Source: Thiomicrorhabdus sp. ZW0627 (GTDB lineage Bacteria > Pseudomonadota > Gammaproteobacteria > Thiomicrospirales > Thiomicrospiraceae). From it: 64,000 nucleotides of DNA. Below, in pieces: positions 17,472 through 26,058 of this stretch. Under the pieces are notes generated by a model. That model had not been told where the DNA came from. It was given only the letters and a program-made list of their open reading frames with translations, and made no database searches. Every line of letters starts with the position of its first letter. Position 1 is the first letter of the stretch. The position numbers and the translations under genes are program-made. The stretch spans positions 1,111,028 to 1,175,027 of the forward strand of contig NZ_JARUQR010000001.1 in NCBI RefSeq assembly GCF_029767005.1. The letters are read 5' to 3'.

Positions 17472-18077
17472 TCACTCTTTTTCCGGCGTATTTTTGATGC
17501 GGCTTTCTTCGCCACTCAACAAACGCTGGATATTTCCTTTATGGCGCCAGAACAGAATCATAGTCATCACTAAAGTCACTGCTGTCCAACTCACTTCGCC
17601 GGACAGAAAATAGACATACACCGGCGCCAATGCGGTCGCAATCAAAGCCGATAGAGAAGAAATTTTCAACACCTTAGCGACAAACAGCCAGGTTCCAGCA
17701 ACGGCCAAACCAATCGGCAACGACAAACCGAACATGACACCCAGCATGGTAGCGACACCTTTTCCGCCGTGAAAGCCGAAAAACACCGGATAAAGATGCC
17801 CGATGAACGCCGCAAAGCCGACCAGCACGATCGCTTCGGGGGACAATGCCGCCCAATGCGCAACCGCAACCGGCAAGACCCCTTTTAACATATCGCCGAT
17901 CAAAGTGATCGCCGCCGGCTTATTGCCGTAAAGTCGTTTAACGTTGGTCGCCCCCGGATTCCCTGAACCGCCTTGACGCGGATCGTCATATCCCATCAGC
18001 TTACATACAATGATTGCCGATGACAAAGAGCCTAACAAATACGCTCCGACCAAAAATAAAATCGCCGTTAATTCCAT
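17472..18077 (-). CDS. plsY: Acyl-phosphate:glycerol-3-phosphate acyltransferase PlsY
   Basis: This 201-aa inner-membrane protein has about five hydrophobic helices. It carries the three PlsY loop motifs: GSGNPGATN after the first helix, the glycine-rich GFHGGKGVATMLG (phosphate binding) and a C-terminal FWRHKGNIQRL block. PlsY acylates glycerol-3-phosphate from acyl-phosphate to make lysophosphatidate. It is convergent with tsaD (24 bp between stops) and divergent from folB, a familiar tsaD-plsY-folB neighbourhood. Confidence 0.96.
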   Translation of the reverse strand: MELTAILFLVGAYLLGSLSSAIIVCKLMGYDDPRQGGSGNPGATNVKRLYGNKPAAITLIGDMLKGVLPVAVAHWAALSPEAIVLVGFAAFIGHLYPVFFGFHGGKGVATMLGVMFGLSLPIGLAVAGTWLFVAKVLKISSLSALIATALAPVYVYFLSGEVSWTAVTLVMTMILFWRHKGNIQRLLSGEESRIKNTPEKE

Positions 18078-18219
18078 TTGTGTATAACCTTCTTATTACC
18101 CGCCTTGGTACTAGCAAGCCTGAACTTTGAGATTGAATGATTTTACTAGAAGTAGATAATAAGCGTTCAGATAAATCCTTTAAACACGGCCTTCAACTTG
18201 CCGAATGGACAGAAAACGC

Positions 18220-18582
18220 ATGGACACGATCTTTATCCAGGGACTTAAAACCCAAGCCATCATCGGCATCTACGAATGGGAACGCCAAAACCGTCAACCG
18301 CTGATTTTCGATATCGAAATGCAACTGCCCATTGGTAAAGCAGCGAAAAGCGACGCCATTGAAGACACCGTCGATTACAAACAGGTATCGGATGAAGTCC
18401 TGGAGTTAGTGGAAGAAAGCCGTTATGAACTACTGGAAAGTCTGGTTGAAGCCATCTGCGAGCATATCTTTAGCCATCACTCGGCAGTAAGAAAGATTCG
18501 TTTAAAAGTCAGCAAACCACAAGCGGTCGAAGAGACTGAAACGGTCGGATTGATTATTAACAGGGAAAGGCCGTCTGCTTAA
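18220..18582 (+). CDS. folB: Dihydroneopterin aldolase
   Basis: The 120-aa product has the FolB pattern: MDTIFIQGLKTQAIIGIYEWE at the start with the conserved Tyr/Glu, YKQVSDEV, and the Lys of RKIRLKVSKPQAV near the end. It cleaves 7,8-dihydroneopterin in folate synthesis (cytosolic, octameric). The frame opens further upstream at 18205, but the ATG at 18220 fits family starts and length. It ends 29 bp before the stop of the convergent FliG-C-like gene. Confidence 0.93.
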   Translation: MDTIFIQGLKTQAIIGIYEWERQNRQPLIFDIEMQLPIGKAAKSDAIEDTVDYKQVSDEVLELVEESRYELLESLVEAICEHIFSHHSAVRKIRLKVSKPQAVEETETVGLIINRERPSA

Positions 18583-18611
18583 GAAGCAGTTCAGGCTGTT
18601 GAGAAGACGGC

Positions 18612-19076
18612 TTACTCCATCTCTTGCTGAATTTCTTTCTGACGCTGCACCGCTTTTTTGATTAACGGCACCAATTGTTCCATATAAAGACACGCGTGCT
18701 GAACCGTAATCTTGTCATGTAGCTCGAATTCCTCTTCGAACAAACGCTGGTTCTGCCGAGACAGGTTCCGTAACACTTTCTCGCGCAAAGAATCCCCCTC
18801 TCCCAACCGAACCAGTGTCACCAGCTGTTCGGAAGTAATTTGTGGGGCAAAAGTCTGGAAAATACGATCGTCGACAGCACACATTTTTGTTGCTAAAGCT
18901 TTATACGCTTGGAGCTTCTTATCCAACAACAGTGCTTCCTCTTCACTGAACTGATTGAGCCGCTTATCAATCACAGAGTGCAAAGCTTCGATAACCTGCG
19001 GCGGCAAGGCTAGAGTCACCGGCCCCATTTCCAACTGATATTCACCGCTTTCGTCGCGCTTAGCTGAAATTTCCAT
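18612..19076 (-). CDS. Stand-alone FliG C-terminal-domain-like protein, copy 2
   Basis: This 154-aa protein is not full-length FliG (normally about 330 aa). Its second half resembles the FliG C-terminal domain: VDDR, then LREKVLRNLS, closely matching VDDRSIQ and LREKFLRNMS as I remember them from enterobacterial FliG. It is a paralogue of the next upstream gene: both are 154 aa, share an N-terminal E-(Y/W)-Q-x-x-MG segment and the same helical order. In flagellar FliG this domain contacts the stator; here the stretch equivalent to the charged torque helix (RDDL in FliG) reads EEEF. The start is taken at ATG 19076; a longer frame exists upstream but would overlap the neighbour. No flagellar genes are nearby. 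Function unknown. Confidence 0.7.
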   Translation of the reverse strand: MEISAKRDESGEYQLEMGPVTLALPPQVIEALHSVIDKRLNQFSEEEALLLDKKLQAYKALATKMCAVDDRIFQTFAPQITSEQLVTLVRLGEGDSLREKVLRNLSRQNQRLFEEEFELHDKITVQHACLYMEQLVPLIKKAVQRQKEIQQEME

Positions 19077-19095
19077 AATCTTAACGCCCACCTGG

Positions 19096-19560
19096 CTAAA
19101 TATATTGCGTATCTTCTTTGATGAATTCGATCTTACCGCTGGCTTCCAAATCAAACATTTTCTCAATGATATGCTGGATCGACTCTTTCGCCTGCTGCTC
19201 TTCCGGCATATTGTTCGAATCCAGATCGGCCTTCAACTGTTTGGCGAGAATGCCCCCCAGATTTTTCAAAACCCGATCGGTAAATTCAGGCTGCTCGGCC
19301 AGCATCACCAAATCCAGAACCGCCTTACTATCCACTTCACTTAAAACCTTCTGCAGACCCAAATCATCCAAATCATCCAGTTTCAAACCCAGCTTCACGT
19401 AACTTTTCAAGGTTGAATGGCTCTGGCCGTGCTCCAATGCCAGAAGGTGCTCCAAAGTAATGTGAAGAAGCGCAACGGAAAATCGGTCCATTTTCACGGA
19501 CGCACATCCCATATTCACCTGCCACTCATTTTCATGCAACTTTTGAATGCCAACCTTCAT
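19096..19560 (-). CDS. Stand-alone FliG C-terminal-domain-like protein, copy 1
   Basis: This 154-aa protein has a C-terminal half that aligns well by eye with FliG-C: DDLGLQKVLSEVDSKAVLDL, AEQPEFTDRVLKNL and a tail ending EDTQYI, against DDRSIQRLLQEVDS, AEQPLREKFLRNM and a tail ending EDTYV in enterobacterial FliG (from memory). The FliG-N and middle domains that bind FliF and FliM are absent. The residues equivalent to RDD on the torque helix are KAD, so the charge pattern is altered. ATG 19560 is chosen because GAGG lies 5 nt upstream; an upstream extension in frame lacks a site. It is 19 bp from its paralogue downstream, surely one operon. It could modulate the motor or have a separate scaffold role. 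Confidence 0.72.
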   Translation of the reverse strand: MKVGIQKLHENEWQVNMGCASVKMDRFSVALLHITLEHLLALEHGQSHSTLKSYVKLGLKLDDLDDLGLQKVLSEVDSKAVLDLVMLAEQPEFTDRVLKNLGGILAKQLKADLDSNNMPEEQQAKESIQHIIEKMFDLEASGKIEFIKEDTQYI

Positions 19561-19654
19561 GATCCTCACCGCTTTATCTACATATTCCCTAGTGGTTTCA
19601 ACCACTTTATAGCATAATACCACACTCTACTTTGAGAACATCCTCCTAACCCGT

Positions 19655-20842
19655 ATGAAAGCCAACAACACCTTACCAGAACCCTCAAACGAAGCTAAAG
19701 AACATAGCTCCCAACTCAGCGAAAAAATCCAACGTAGTCTTCGCCGTCATCCGGATATGCGTTTTTCCCAGTTCATGGAGATGGCCCTCTACACGCCGGG
19801 ACTGGGTTATTACGCCAGCGGCCTGCCAAAAATCGGAGAGCAGGGCGATTTCATCACCGCCCCGGAAGTGTCGCCAATCTTTTCACGATGCATCGCCCGA
19901 CAAGCCATACAAGTGCTGAACAAACTCGACACCCCCAACATTGTCGAATTCGGTGCCGGACAAGGCACTATGGCGAAAGACATCCTGCTGGAACTCGAAG
20001 CTCAGGAACAACCTCTGGAAAACTACTACATCATCGAGCTCAGCGCCGACTTGCGCGAACGTCAGCGGTTTACACTCAGGGAAAACCTGCCGGACGACTT
20101 GTATGAAAAAGTGATCTGGCTGGACAGCTTACCAAAAACGCCAATTCCGGCAGTCGTTCTGGCGAATGAGGTGTTGGATGCGATGCCGTTCGAACGCATC
20201 CGTATCGAACCGCAACAGGCTCTGCAAGGCTTCGTTCAATACAATGAAGACACTCAACAATTTGGTTGGGATTATCGAAAAATCACTGAGAAAAAATTAC
20301 AACAGTTCGCCAACCAGTTAATCAATCACATTGGCGAAGTGTCCGAACTCGGCTACGAAACCGAAATCAATCTCAACATTCACCCTTGGCTAAAGTCGTT
20401 GAGTGATAGTCTGTCGCAAGGGGTCATCCTTTTGATCGACTACGGCTACACGCGCCAGGAATACTACCAACCGGCCCGAGTCATGGGAACCTTACGCTGT
20501 CACTTCCAGCATAGAGCACACAGCAATCCGTTCTTCTACCCAGGACTGCAAGACATCACAGCTCACGTCGACTTCACGGCCGTGGCCGAAGCGGCTTACG
20601 ACAGCAACCTGAAAGTAGCCGGCTTCACGACTCAAGCGCACTTTTTAATGGGAACAGGCCTGCTGGAAATGTCTTCCGATCCAAACATGCCAATCACCGA
20701 ACAAATCCGCATCGCCCAACAGATCAAGACCTTGACCCTGCCGAACGAAATGGGGGAAACCTTCAAGGTCATCGCGCTCAGCAAGCAACTTGATGTTAAA
20801 CTGATGGGATTTGAAATGCGCGACCTGCGCCATCAACTGTAA
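19655..20842 (+). CDS. SAM-dependent methyltransferase, MidA/NDUFAF7 family
   Basis: The 395-aa protein has the DUF185/MidA pattern: MRFSQFMEMALYTPGLGYYA at the start, GDFITAPEVSPIFSRC, then a class I SAM-binding motif IVEFGAGQGTMAKD and VVLANEVLDAMPFERI, with LIDYGY later. In mitochondria the homologue NDUFAF7 methylates an arginine of complex I; the bacterial substrate is not established. It lies 32 bp upstream of uppP, probably co-transcribed, and is divergent from the FliG-C-like pair. No convincing ribosome site precedes ATG 19655. Confidence 0.88.
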   Translation: MKANNTLPEPSNEAKEHSSQLSEKIQRSLRRHPDMRFSQFMEMALYTPGLGYYASGLPKIGEQGDFITAPEVSPIFSRCIARQAIQVLNKLDTPNIVEFGAGQGTMAKDILLELEAQEQPLENYYIIELSADLRERQRFTLRENLPDDLYEKVIWLDSLPKTPIPAVVLANEVLDAMPFERIRIEPQQALQGFVQYNEDTQQFGWDYRKITEKKLQQFANQLINHIGEVSELGYETEINLNIHPWLKSLSDSLSQGVILLIDYGYTRQEYYQPARVMGTLRCHFQHRAHSNPFFYPGLQDITAHVDFTAVAEAAYDSNLKVAGFTTQAHFLMGTGLLEMSSDPNMPITEQIRIAQQIKTLTLPNEMGETFKVIALSKQLDVKLMGFEMRDLRHQL

Positions 20843-20874
20843 ACGCTTAAGTCGACCGTAACAGAGGAAACAGA

Positions 20875-21642
20875 ATGGAAATCTATCAAGCGATTATTTT
20901 AGGGATCATCGAAGGGCTGACCGAGTTCTTACCGATCTCCTCAACGGGCCACTTAATTGTTGTCAGCGACTGGCTTGGGTTGCAGCAGACCGATCAAAAC
21001 ACAGCTTTTGAAGTCATTATTCAGCTCGCGGCGATTTTCGCGGTTATCTTCAATTACCGCGAACACTTCCGCCTCAGCCAATGGCCACTTTGGACTAAAG
21101 TTGCAATAGCCTTCATTCCGATCGGTGCAGTCGGTTTCTTGTTCAGTGACGTCATCAAAGCACTGTTCAGTGTAGAGATCGTCGCCTGGGGCTTCATCGT
21201 CGGCGGTTTGATCTTTCTGCTACTGGAGCGCGTCTACAAGGAAGACGAGCACAAAACCGACGATCTAAACAAAATCAGCTACAAACAGGCCGCATGGATC
21301 GGTATCGCCCAGGTATTCGCTCTTGTTCCGGGAACCAGCCGTGCCGGCGCCAGCATTGTCGGCGGCATGCTGACCGGACTGAACCGAAAGACCAGTGCCG
21401 AATTTTCATTCCTTTTAGCACTGCCGGTACTGGCTGCGGCTTCCGGTTACGACTTCCTTAAACACTATCAGGAATTTGCCAACAGTAGCTTCACTCCTCT
21501 GGCCGTTGGTTTTGTGGTGTCGTTCGTAGTCGCTTACGCAACCATGAAGTTGTTTTTGGCGTTCCTGCAACGGTTCACCTTCAATGCCTTCGGGATTTAT
21601 AGAATCCTATTCGGTGTCCTGTTACTGACACTATTCGTCTAA
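20875..21642 (+). CDS. uppP: Undecaprenyl-diphosphatase UppP (BacA)
   Basis: This 255-aa polytopic membrane enzyme dephosphorylates undecaprenyl pyrophosphate to recycle the lipid carrier of peptidoglycan synthesis. Both catalytic motifs are present: [14 protein letters not shown] near the N-terminus and [12 protein letters not shown] in the middle. About seven to eight hydrophobic segments. AGAGGAA lies at good distance before ATG. It sits between midA and nnr. Confidence 0.97.
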   Translation: MEIYQAIILGIIEGLTEFLPISSTGHLIVVSDWLGLQQTDQNTAFEVIIQLAAIFAVIFNYREHFRLSQWPLWTKVAIAFIPIGAVGFLFSDVIKALFSVEIVAWGFIVGGLIFLLLERVYKEDEHKTDDLNKISYKQAAWIGIAQVFALVPGTSRAGASIVGGMLTGLNRKTSAEFSFLLALPVLAAASGYDFLKHYQEFANSSFTPLAVGFVVSFVVAYATMKLFLAFLQRFTFNAFGIYRILFGVLLLTLFV

Positions 21643-21663
21643 ACCGATACGGGGGAAACGAGC

Positions 21664-23142
21664 ATGACCCTCTACTTTCACGACGCAGCCCAGAGCCGGG
21701 CAATTGACCGCCTTGCCATTGAACAGAAAGGCATTCCCGGCCTGTTACTGATGAAGCGAGCAGGCCTGTTCGCTTTTCAAACCCTGCAAAATCAATACCC
21801 AAACGCCCAACGTCTGTTAATTGTCTGCGGCACAGGTAATAACGGCGGTGACGGCTTTGTGGTGGCGCAGCTCGCCGTCATGGCGGGACTGAAAGTCGAG
21901 CTACTTTTGAACGGTCAGGCCGATGCGCTCAAAAACGATGCCCTACAGGCCTACCGGGAACTTGAATCCTTGGGCGTCAAGCCCGCCTCTTTCCAAACGG
22001 ACGCTTTCAAAACGTGTGATGTCATCATCGACGCCCTGTTCGGCACTGGACTCGACCGCCCGATTCAAAACCAAGCGGCCGAATGGATCGAATACATCAA
22101 CGCCAGCGGAAAACCGGTCATCGCGCTCGACATCCCCAGCGGTCTTTCGGCCGACAAAGGAACCGTACTCGGCTGCGCGGTAAAAGCCAATCATACCTGC
22201 ACCTTCATCACCCGAAAACTCGGCCTCTACCAATTCAATGGCGCGGACTATTCGGGCAAAGTCCATTACAGCCCGCTCTTTCTGGAACAAAGTATTCTGG
22301 AAACTCAAACTCCGGTTGCAGCAAACCATCCACTCAAATATTGGTTAAACCAATTACCGAATCGCCCCAAAACCAGTCACAAAGGATCGGCTGGCAGCGT
22401 CTGCCTGATTGGCGGTGATCATCATATGATGGGCGCCATCCAAATGGCAGGCCTGGCGAGTTTAAAAGTCGGAGCAGGCCTGGTCAAAGTCATTTCCCAT
22501 GAAGAACACGGCATTGCCCTGACACAGGCGCTTCCTGAATTGATGTGCTATGCGGAACCCGCTTTTGAAGAACAAACCCAAAATGCCAAGGCCATTGCGG
22601 TCGGTCCCGGCTTGGGACTGAATGACTGGGGCAAAAACCTATTCGAGAAAGCGACACGATTACCACAACTCAAGATCATCGATGCCGATGCCTTGAAGCT
22701 GCTAGCCGCAAACCCCAAGCATCAGGACAATTGGGTACTGACACCTCATCCGGGAGAAGCGGGGGAAATGCTTGGCTGTACAACGGATGAGATTCAGCAA
22801 GACCGGATTGAAGCAGTCAAAGCCATTCAGAAAAAGTATGGCGGTGTCGTCGTATTGAAGGGTAACGGCAGCCTGATCTTTGATGGAGAGAACATGGAAA
22901 TGTGCCTGGCCGGCAACCCAGGAATGGCGGTCGGCGGCATGGGCGATGTTTTAACCGGGGCAATCGGCGGACTGATCGCACAAGGCCTACCTCTGTTCGA
23001 AGCCGCTTGTCTAGGCGTAAACCTGCACGCCCATGCGGGCGACATACTCGCCCAACAAAAAGGCCAGCTCGGTTTGTTACCCACCGAACTGGCCTCTACC
23101 ATCAGTCAACTTTTAACTTATGCGGATAAGCAAAGCGGTTGA
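21664..23142 (+). CDS. nnr: Bifunctional NAD(P)H-hydrate epimerase / dehydratase
   Basis: This 492-aa fusion repairs damaged NAD(P)HX. The N-terminal YjeF epimerase domain (about 1-210) has CGTGNNGGDGFV and LDIPSGLSADKG. The C-terminal ADP-dependent dehydratase domain (about 225-490) has GSAGSVCLIGG, AVGPGLG, LTPHPGEAGEML, VVLKGNG and NPGMAVGGMGDVLTG with the catalytic Asp. GGGGAA precedes ATG 21664, 21 bp after uppP. An inverted repeat GCGGTTG...CAACCGC spans its stop codon (23135-23157) and may aid termination. Confidence 0.96.
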   Translation: MTLYFHDAAQSRAIDRLAIEQKGIPGLLLMKRAGLFAFQTLQNQYPNAQRLLIVCGTGNNGGDGFVVAQLAVMAGLKVELLLNGQADALKNDALQAYRELESLGVKPASFQTDAFKTCDVIIDALFGTGLDRPIQNQAAEWIEYINASGKPVIALDIPSGLSADKGTVLGCAVKANHTCTFITRKLGLYQFNGADYSGKVHYSPLFLEQSILETQTPVAANHPLKYWLNQLPNRPKTSHKGSAGSVCLIGGDHHMMGAIQMAGLASLKVGAGLVKVISHEEHGIALTQALPELMCYAEPAFEEQTQNAKAIAVGPGLGLNDWGKNLFEKATRLPQLKIIDADALKLLAANPKHQDNWVLTPHPGEAGEMLGCTTDEIQQDRIEAVKAIQKKYGGVVVLKGNGSLIFDGENMEMCLAGNPGMAVGGMGDVLTGAIGGLIAQGLPLFEAACLGVNLHAHAGDILAQQKGQLGLLPTELASTISQLLTYADKQSG

Positions 23143-23167
23143 TTTTTTCACAACCGCGATTCAGTTT

Positions 23168-24274
23168 TTATTTCGGCAGAAAATCCGTTAGCTGATTGAA
23201 CATCTCGAACAACTTGTCTTCGTCTTCGGCAATCAAGTTAATATGCCCAAGTTTACGTCCTTTACGTTCCGCTTTGTCATACAGATGCAGGAATGCATTC
23301 GACATTGTCAACACCTTATCCACAGGCCCGGTTTCACCGATGATATTGATCATCGCCGCAATCGTCTGGCGTGGCTCCGTCGACCCCAACGGCAATCCGG
23401 TGATTGCTCGCACATGGTTTTCAAACTGGCTGGTCAAAGCGCCTTCAATCGTCCAGTGCCCTGAGTTATGCACACGCGGCGCCATCTCGTTCGCCACCAG
23501 GCCGTCGGTTGTTTCAAACAACTCCAGCGTCAACACGCCAACATGATCCAACTCATCCAACAGGCGCTGCATGTATGCTTCCGCCTGCTGCTGAACTTCT
23601 TCCGTAATATCTCGGGCTGGCGCGATGGTATAACGCAAAATCCCCTCATGGTGCACATTCTGCACCAACGGATAATACACATGCTCGTTATCGGCATTGC
23701 GCACCGCCACGATCGACAGCTCACGGATGAAATCGACAAAGCCTTCCAGAATCAATTCACGACCGCCGATTTCCGACCAGGCCTGTTCAATTTGATCCTT
23801 GTCCTTCAGAACGAACTGACCTTTGCCGTCGTAGCCTTCGGTCGTGGTCTTAAGCACCGCCGGTAAACCGATCTCTTCAACCGCCACTCTCAAACTGTCT
23901 AAGGAGTCGACGATTTGATACGGCGCGCACGGAATCTCCAACTGATCGAACATGCCCTTTTCACGGCCACGATGCTGAGAGACAAACAACGATTTTTCAG
24001 CCGGATAGACAGGTGTCGTCTTGGCGATTTCACGAACCTGCTCCACACTGGTGTTTTCGCTTTCATAGGTAATGACATCGGCAAACGCCACCAGCTTCTG
24101 CAAACTGTCGACATCGTCAGCCTGTTTATACATGTGGCCAAGCAACGCGGAAGGTTCGTCGTCGCTCATACCATAGAAACCGAATTTCTGGCCTAGCGGG
24201 TAACCCGCAATCGCCAACATACGGCCAAGCTGGCCGGCACCTAAAACACCAATTCGTTTTGTAAACGGGGTCAT
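23168..24274 (-). CDS. purK: 5-(carboxyamino)imidazole ribonucleotide synthase
   Basis: This 368-aa ATP-grasp enzyme carboxylates AIR to N5-CAIR in purine synthesis. The N-terminal nucleotide-binding motif is IGVLGAGQLGRMLAIAG. The ATP-grasp core includes VLKTTTEGYDGKGQF, ILEGFVDFIRELSIV, and NEMAPRVHNSGHWTIE near the active site. Full family length. It follows purE on the minus strand but is separated from it by a strong hairpin. Confidence 0.96.
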   Translation of the reverse strand: MTPFTKRIGVLGAGQLGRMLAIAGYPLGQKFGFYGMSDDEPSALLGHMYKQADDVDSLQKLVAFADVITYESENTSVEQVREIAKTTPVYPAEKSLFVSQHRGREKGMFDQLEIPCAPYQIVDSLDSLRVAVEEIGLPAVLKTTTEGYDGKGQFVLKDKDQIEQAWSEIGGRELILEGFVDFIRELSIVAVRNADNEHVYYPLVQNVHHEGILRYTIAPARDITEEVQQQAEAYMQRLLDELDHVGVLTLELFETTDGLVANEMAPRVHNSGHWTIEGALTSQFENHVRAITGLPLGSTEPRQTIAAMINIIGETGPVDKVLTMSNAFLHLYDKAERKGRKLGHINLIAEDEDKLFEMFNQLTDFLPK

Positions 24275-24295
24275 ATCCCACTTTCTCCAAACAAA

Positions 24296-24341
24296 AAAAC
24301 CGTAGCGGCTTATTTTAGCAAAAATAGCACACTACGGTTTT
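24296..24341 (-). terminator. Terminator-like hairpin between purE and purK
   Basis: Arms CTACGGTTTT (24332-24341) and its complement (24296-24305) form a 10-bp stem. Inside it TATTTT and AAAATA form a second stem. On the minus strand the hairpin is followed by seven T. It lies 25 bp after purE and 22 bp before purK, so it could reduce read-through within the operon. Confidence 0.75.
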
Positions 24342-24365
24342 GAATTCGACTTTATGTACGACGGT

Positions 24366-24869
24366 TTATTCGACGCGCGGATCCGGATTTTCCAGGACGG
24401 TCTGTGTCTGCTCCGCACGGAACGCTTTCACCGCTTCACGAATCGCCGCATCCTGGTTACCAACCATCTGCGCCGCCAGGATTCCGGCGTTTTTGGCTCC
24501 GGCATCACCGATTGCCAAAGTACCAACCGGAATGCCGCCCGGCATCTGAACGATCGACAACAAAGAGTCCTGACCGCTCAAAGCACGCGACTGGACTGGA
24601 ACACCCAAAACCGGCACGACGGTTTTGGCCGCAACCATGCCAGGAAGATGCGCCGCGCCACCAGCACCGGCAATGATCACCTGCAATCCGCGCTCTTCGG
24701 CCTGCTCGGCATACTCGAACATCAGATCCGGCGTACGGTGTGCCGAGACCACCTTAACTTCGTAAGGCACGTTGAACTGTTCCAACATGTCGACCGCATT
24801 CTTCATAGTCGGCCAATCGGACTTGGAACCCATAATTACGCCCACTAGAGGCTGAATTGCTTGCGTCAT
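24366..24869 (-). CDS. purE: N5-carboxyaminoimidazole ribonucleotide mutase, class I PurE
   Basis: The 167-aa product carries class I PurE marks: [17 protein letters not shown], the SAHRTP loop with the catalytic His, and [13 protein letters not shown]. It converts N5-CAIR to CAIR, the step after PurK. The cytosolic enzyme is usually octameric. It is upstream of purK on the same strand. A gap of 227 bp to the divergent PhnD-like gene must hold its promoter; I cannot assign one with confidence. Confidence 0.96.
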   Translation of the reverse strand: MTQAIQPLVGVIMGSKSDWPTMKNAVDMLEQFNVPYEVKVVSAHRTPDLMFEYAEQAEERGLQVIIAGAGGAAHLPGMVAAKTVVPVLGVPVQSRALSGQDSLLSIVQMPGGIPVGTLAIGDAGAKNAGILAAQMVGNQDAAIREAVKAFRAEQTQTVLENPDPRVE

Positions 24870-25096
24870 ATTTGCACTCTAAATTTTAGAAAAGCGGTAA
24901 ACTATACACGCATTTTTTATATGTTTCAATAACTTAACCACACTATTTTCATAGAAGTCAAAATTCTTTCTTTTAACAAAAACTTTAGCACATGATAAAA
25001 CCAGTCTGCTAGAATGGTATTCCGTTAAGCAAATATAGCGTAAACCAAATACAGTCGGCATCTAGCATATACTTAAATCAATCGGAAACCTGAAAT

Positions 25097-25996
25097 ATGA
25101 AACACCTGATCATTGTGTTTTTTATAAGTTTACTTTCGCAACTGTCAGGGTGTTCTGAAGAATCTCAAGCCAATCATACACCGGTTTTCGTTCCACCACC
25201 TGAAAACGCTATTCCCGATTACACTTTTGCCGTTCACCCATTACATAACCCCACTCGACTCTTCGAAGTATTTCAACCATTAATGGAATACCTCAATGCA
25301 CGAATCCCGGAAGCGCATTTCAAACTCGAAGCCTCTCGCAACTACAAAGCTTTCGACAACAAACTCAAACAAGAAAAAGTTGCTTTTGCCCTACCCAATC
25401 CTTACCAGACATTAATTGCAATCGACCACGACTATAAAGTCATCGCCAAAATGGGAGACGACCAGAATTTTAAAGGCATCATTCTGGTACAAAAAAACAG
25501 TGGTATCAAAACCCCGATCGATCTCAAAGGCAAATCCATCAGCTATCCTGCACCAACGGCCCTAGCGGCTACCATGCTGCCACAATACTACCTGCAAAAA
25601 CATGGCTTAAACATCAGTAAAGACATTGAAAACCACTACGTAGGGTCTCAAGAATCTTCAATCATGAATGTCTATCGAGGCGACACCGCTGCCGGATCAA
25701 CCTGGCCGCCGCCATGGGAAGCCCTGACACACGAACGGCCTGAAATAAAAGATAAACTCAAGGTGATCTGGGAAACCCAATCCCTCCCTAATAACAGCAT
25801 CGTCGTGCGCAAAGACATTCCGGAAGAATTAGCCCGCAAAGTGCAAAACGCGCTGACTGACTTCCATAAAACTCCGGAAGGAATCATTGCCTTGAAAAGA
25901 ATGCATCTATCCTGTTTCGAAAAAGCGAACGATCGAACGTACCAGAGTGTTAGGGATTTCATCAACGACTTCTCTCGTACGGTAAGGCCCCTATAA
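25097..25996 (+). CDS. PhnD-like periplasmic binding lipoprotein, probable sensor partner
   Basis: The 299-aa protein has a lipoprotein signal with lipobox LSGC (Cys about residue 19). The mature protein is a phosphate/phosphite/phosphonate-type binding fold (PhnD): YTFAVHPLHNPTRLFEVFQP, FALPNPYQTLI, DLKGKSISYPAP, then SSIMNVYRGDTAAG. No ABC permease or ATPase is adjacent. Instead a membrane GGDEF-EAL protein follows 62 bp downstream on the same strand. By analogy with NspS-MbaA of Vibrio, in which a binding protein controls a GGDEF-EAL partner, it may be the ligand-sensing half of a c-di-GMP system. That is inference; an oxyanion ligand is only suggested by family. Confidence 0.78.
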   Translation: MKHLIIVFFISLLSQLSGCSEESQANHTPVFVPPPENAIPDYTFAVHPLHNPTRLFEVFQPLMEYLNARIPEAHFKLEASRNYKAFDNKLKQEKVAFALPNPYQTLIAIDHDYKVIAKMGDDQNFKGIILVQKNSGIKTPIDLKGKSISYPAPTALAATMLPQYYLQKHGLNISKDIENHYVGSQESSIMNVYRGDTAAGSTWPPPWEALTHERPEIKDKLKVIWETQSLPNNSIVVRKDIPEELARKVQNALTDFHKTPEGIIALKRMHLSCFEKANDRTYQSVRDFINDFSRTVRPL

Positions 25997-26058
25997 ACCC
26001 CGGATGGCCAAGAGATTGAATTTTAAAACCAATGTATGATTAGGACCTCTCACACCAC

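Noticed and set aside
25097-25996. Phosphonate ABC transporter operon
   Set aside because: Only the binding protein is present; no permease or ATPase gene is adjacent.
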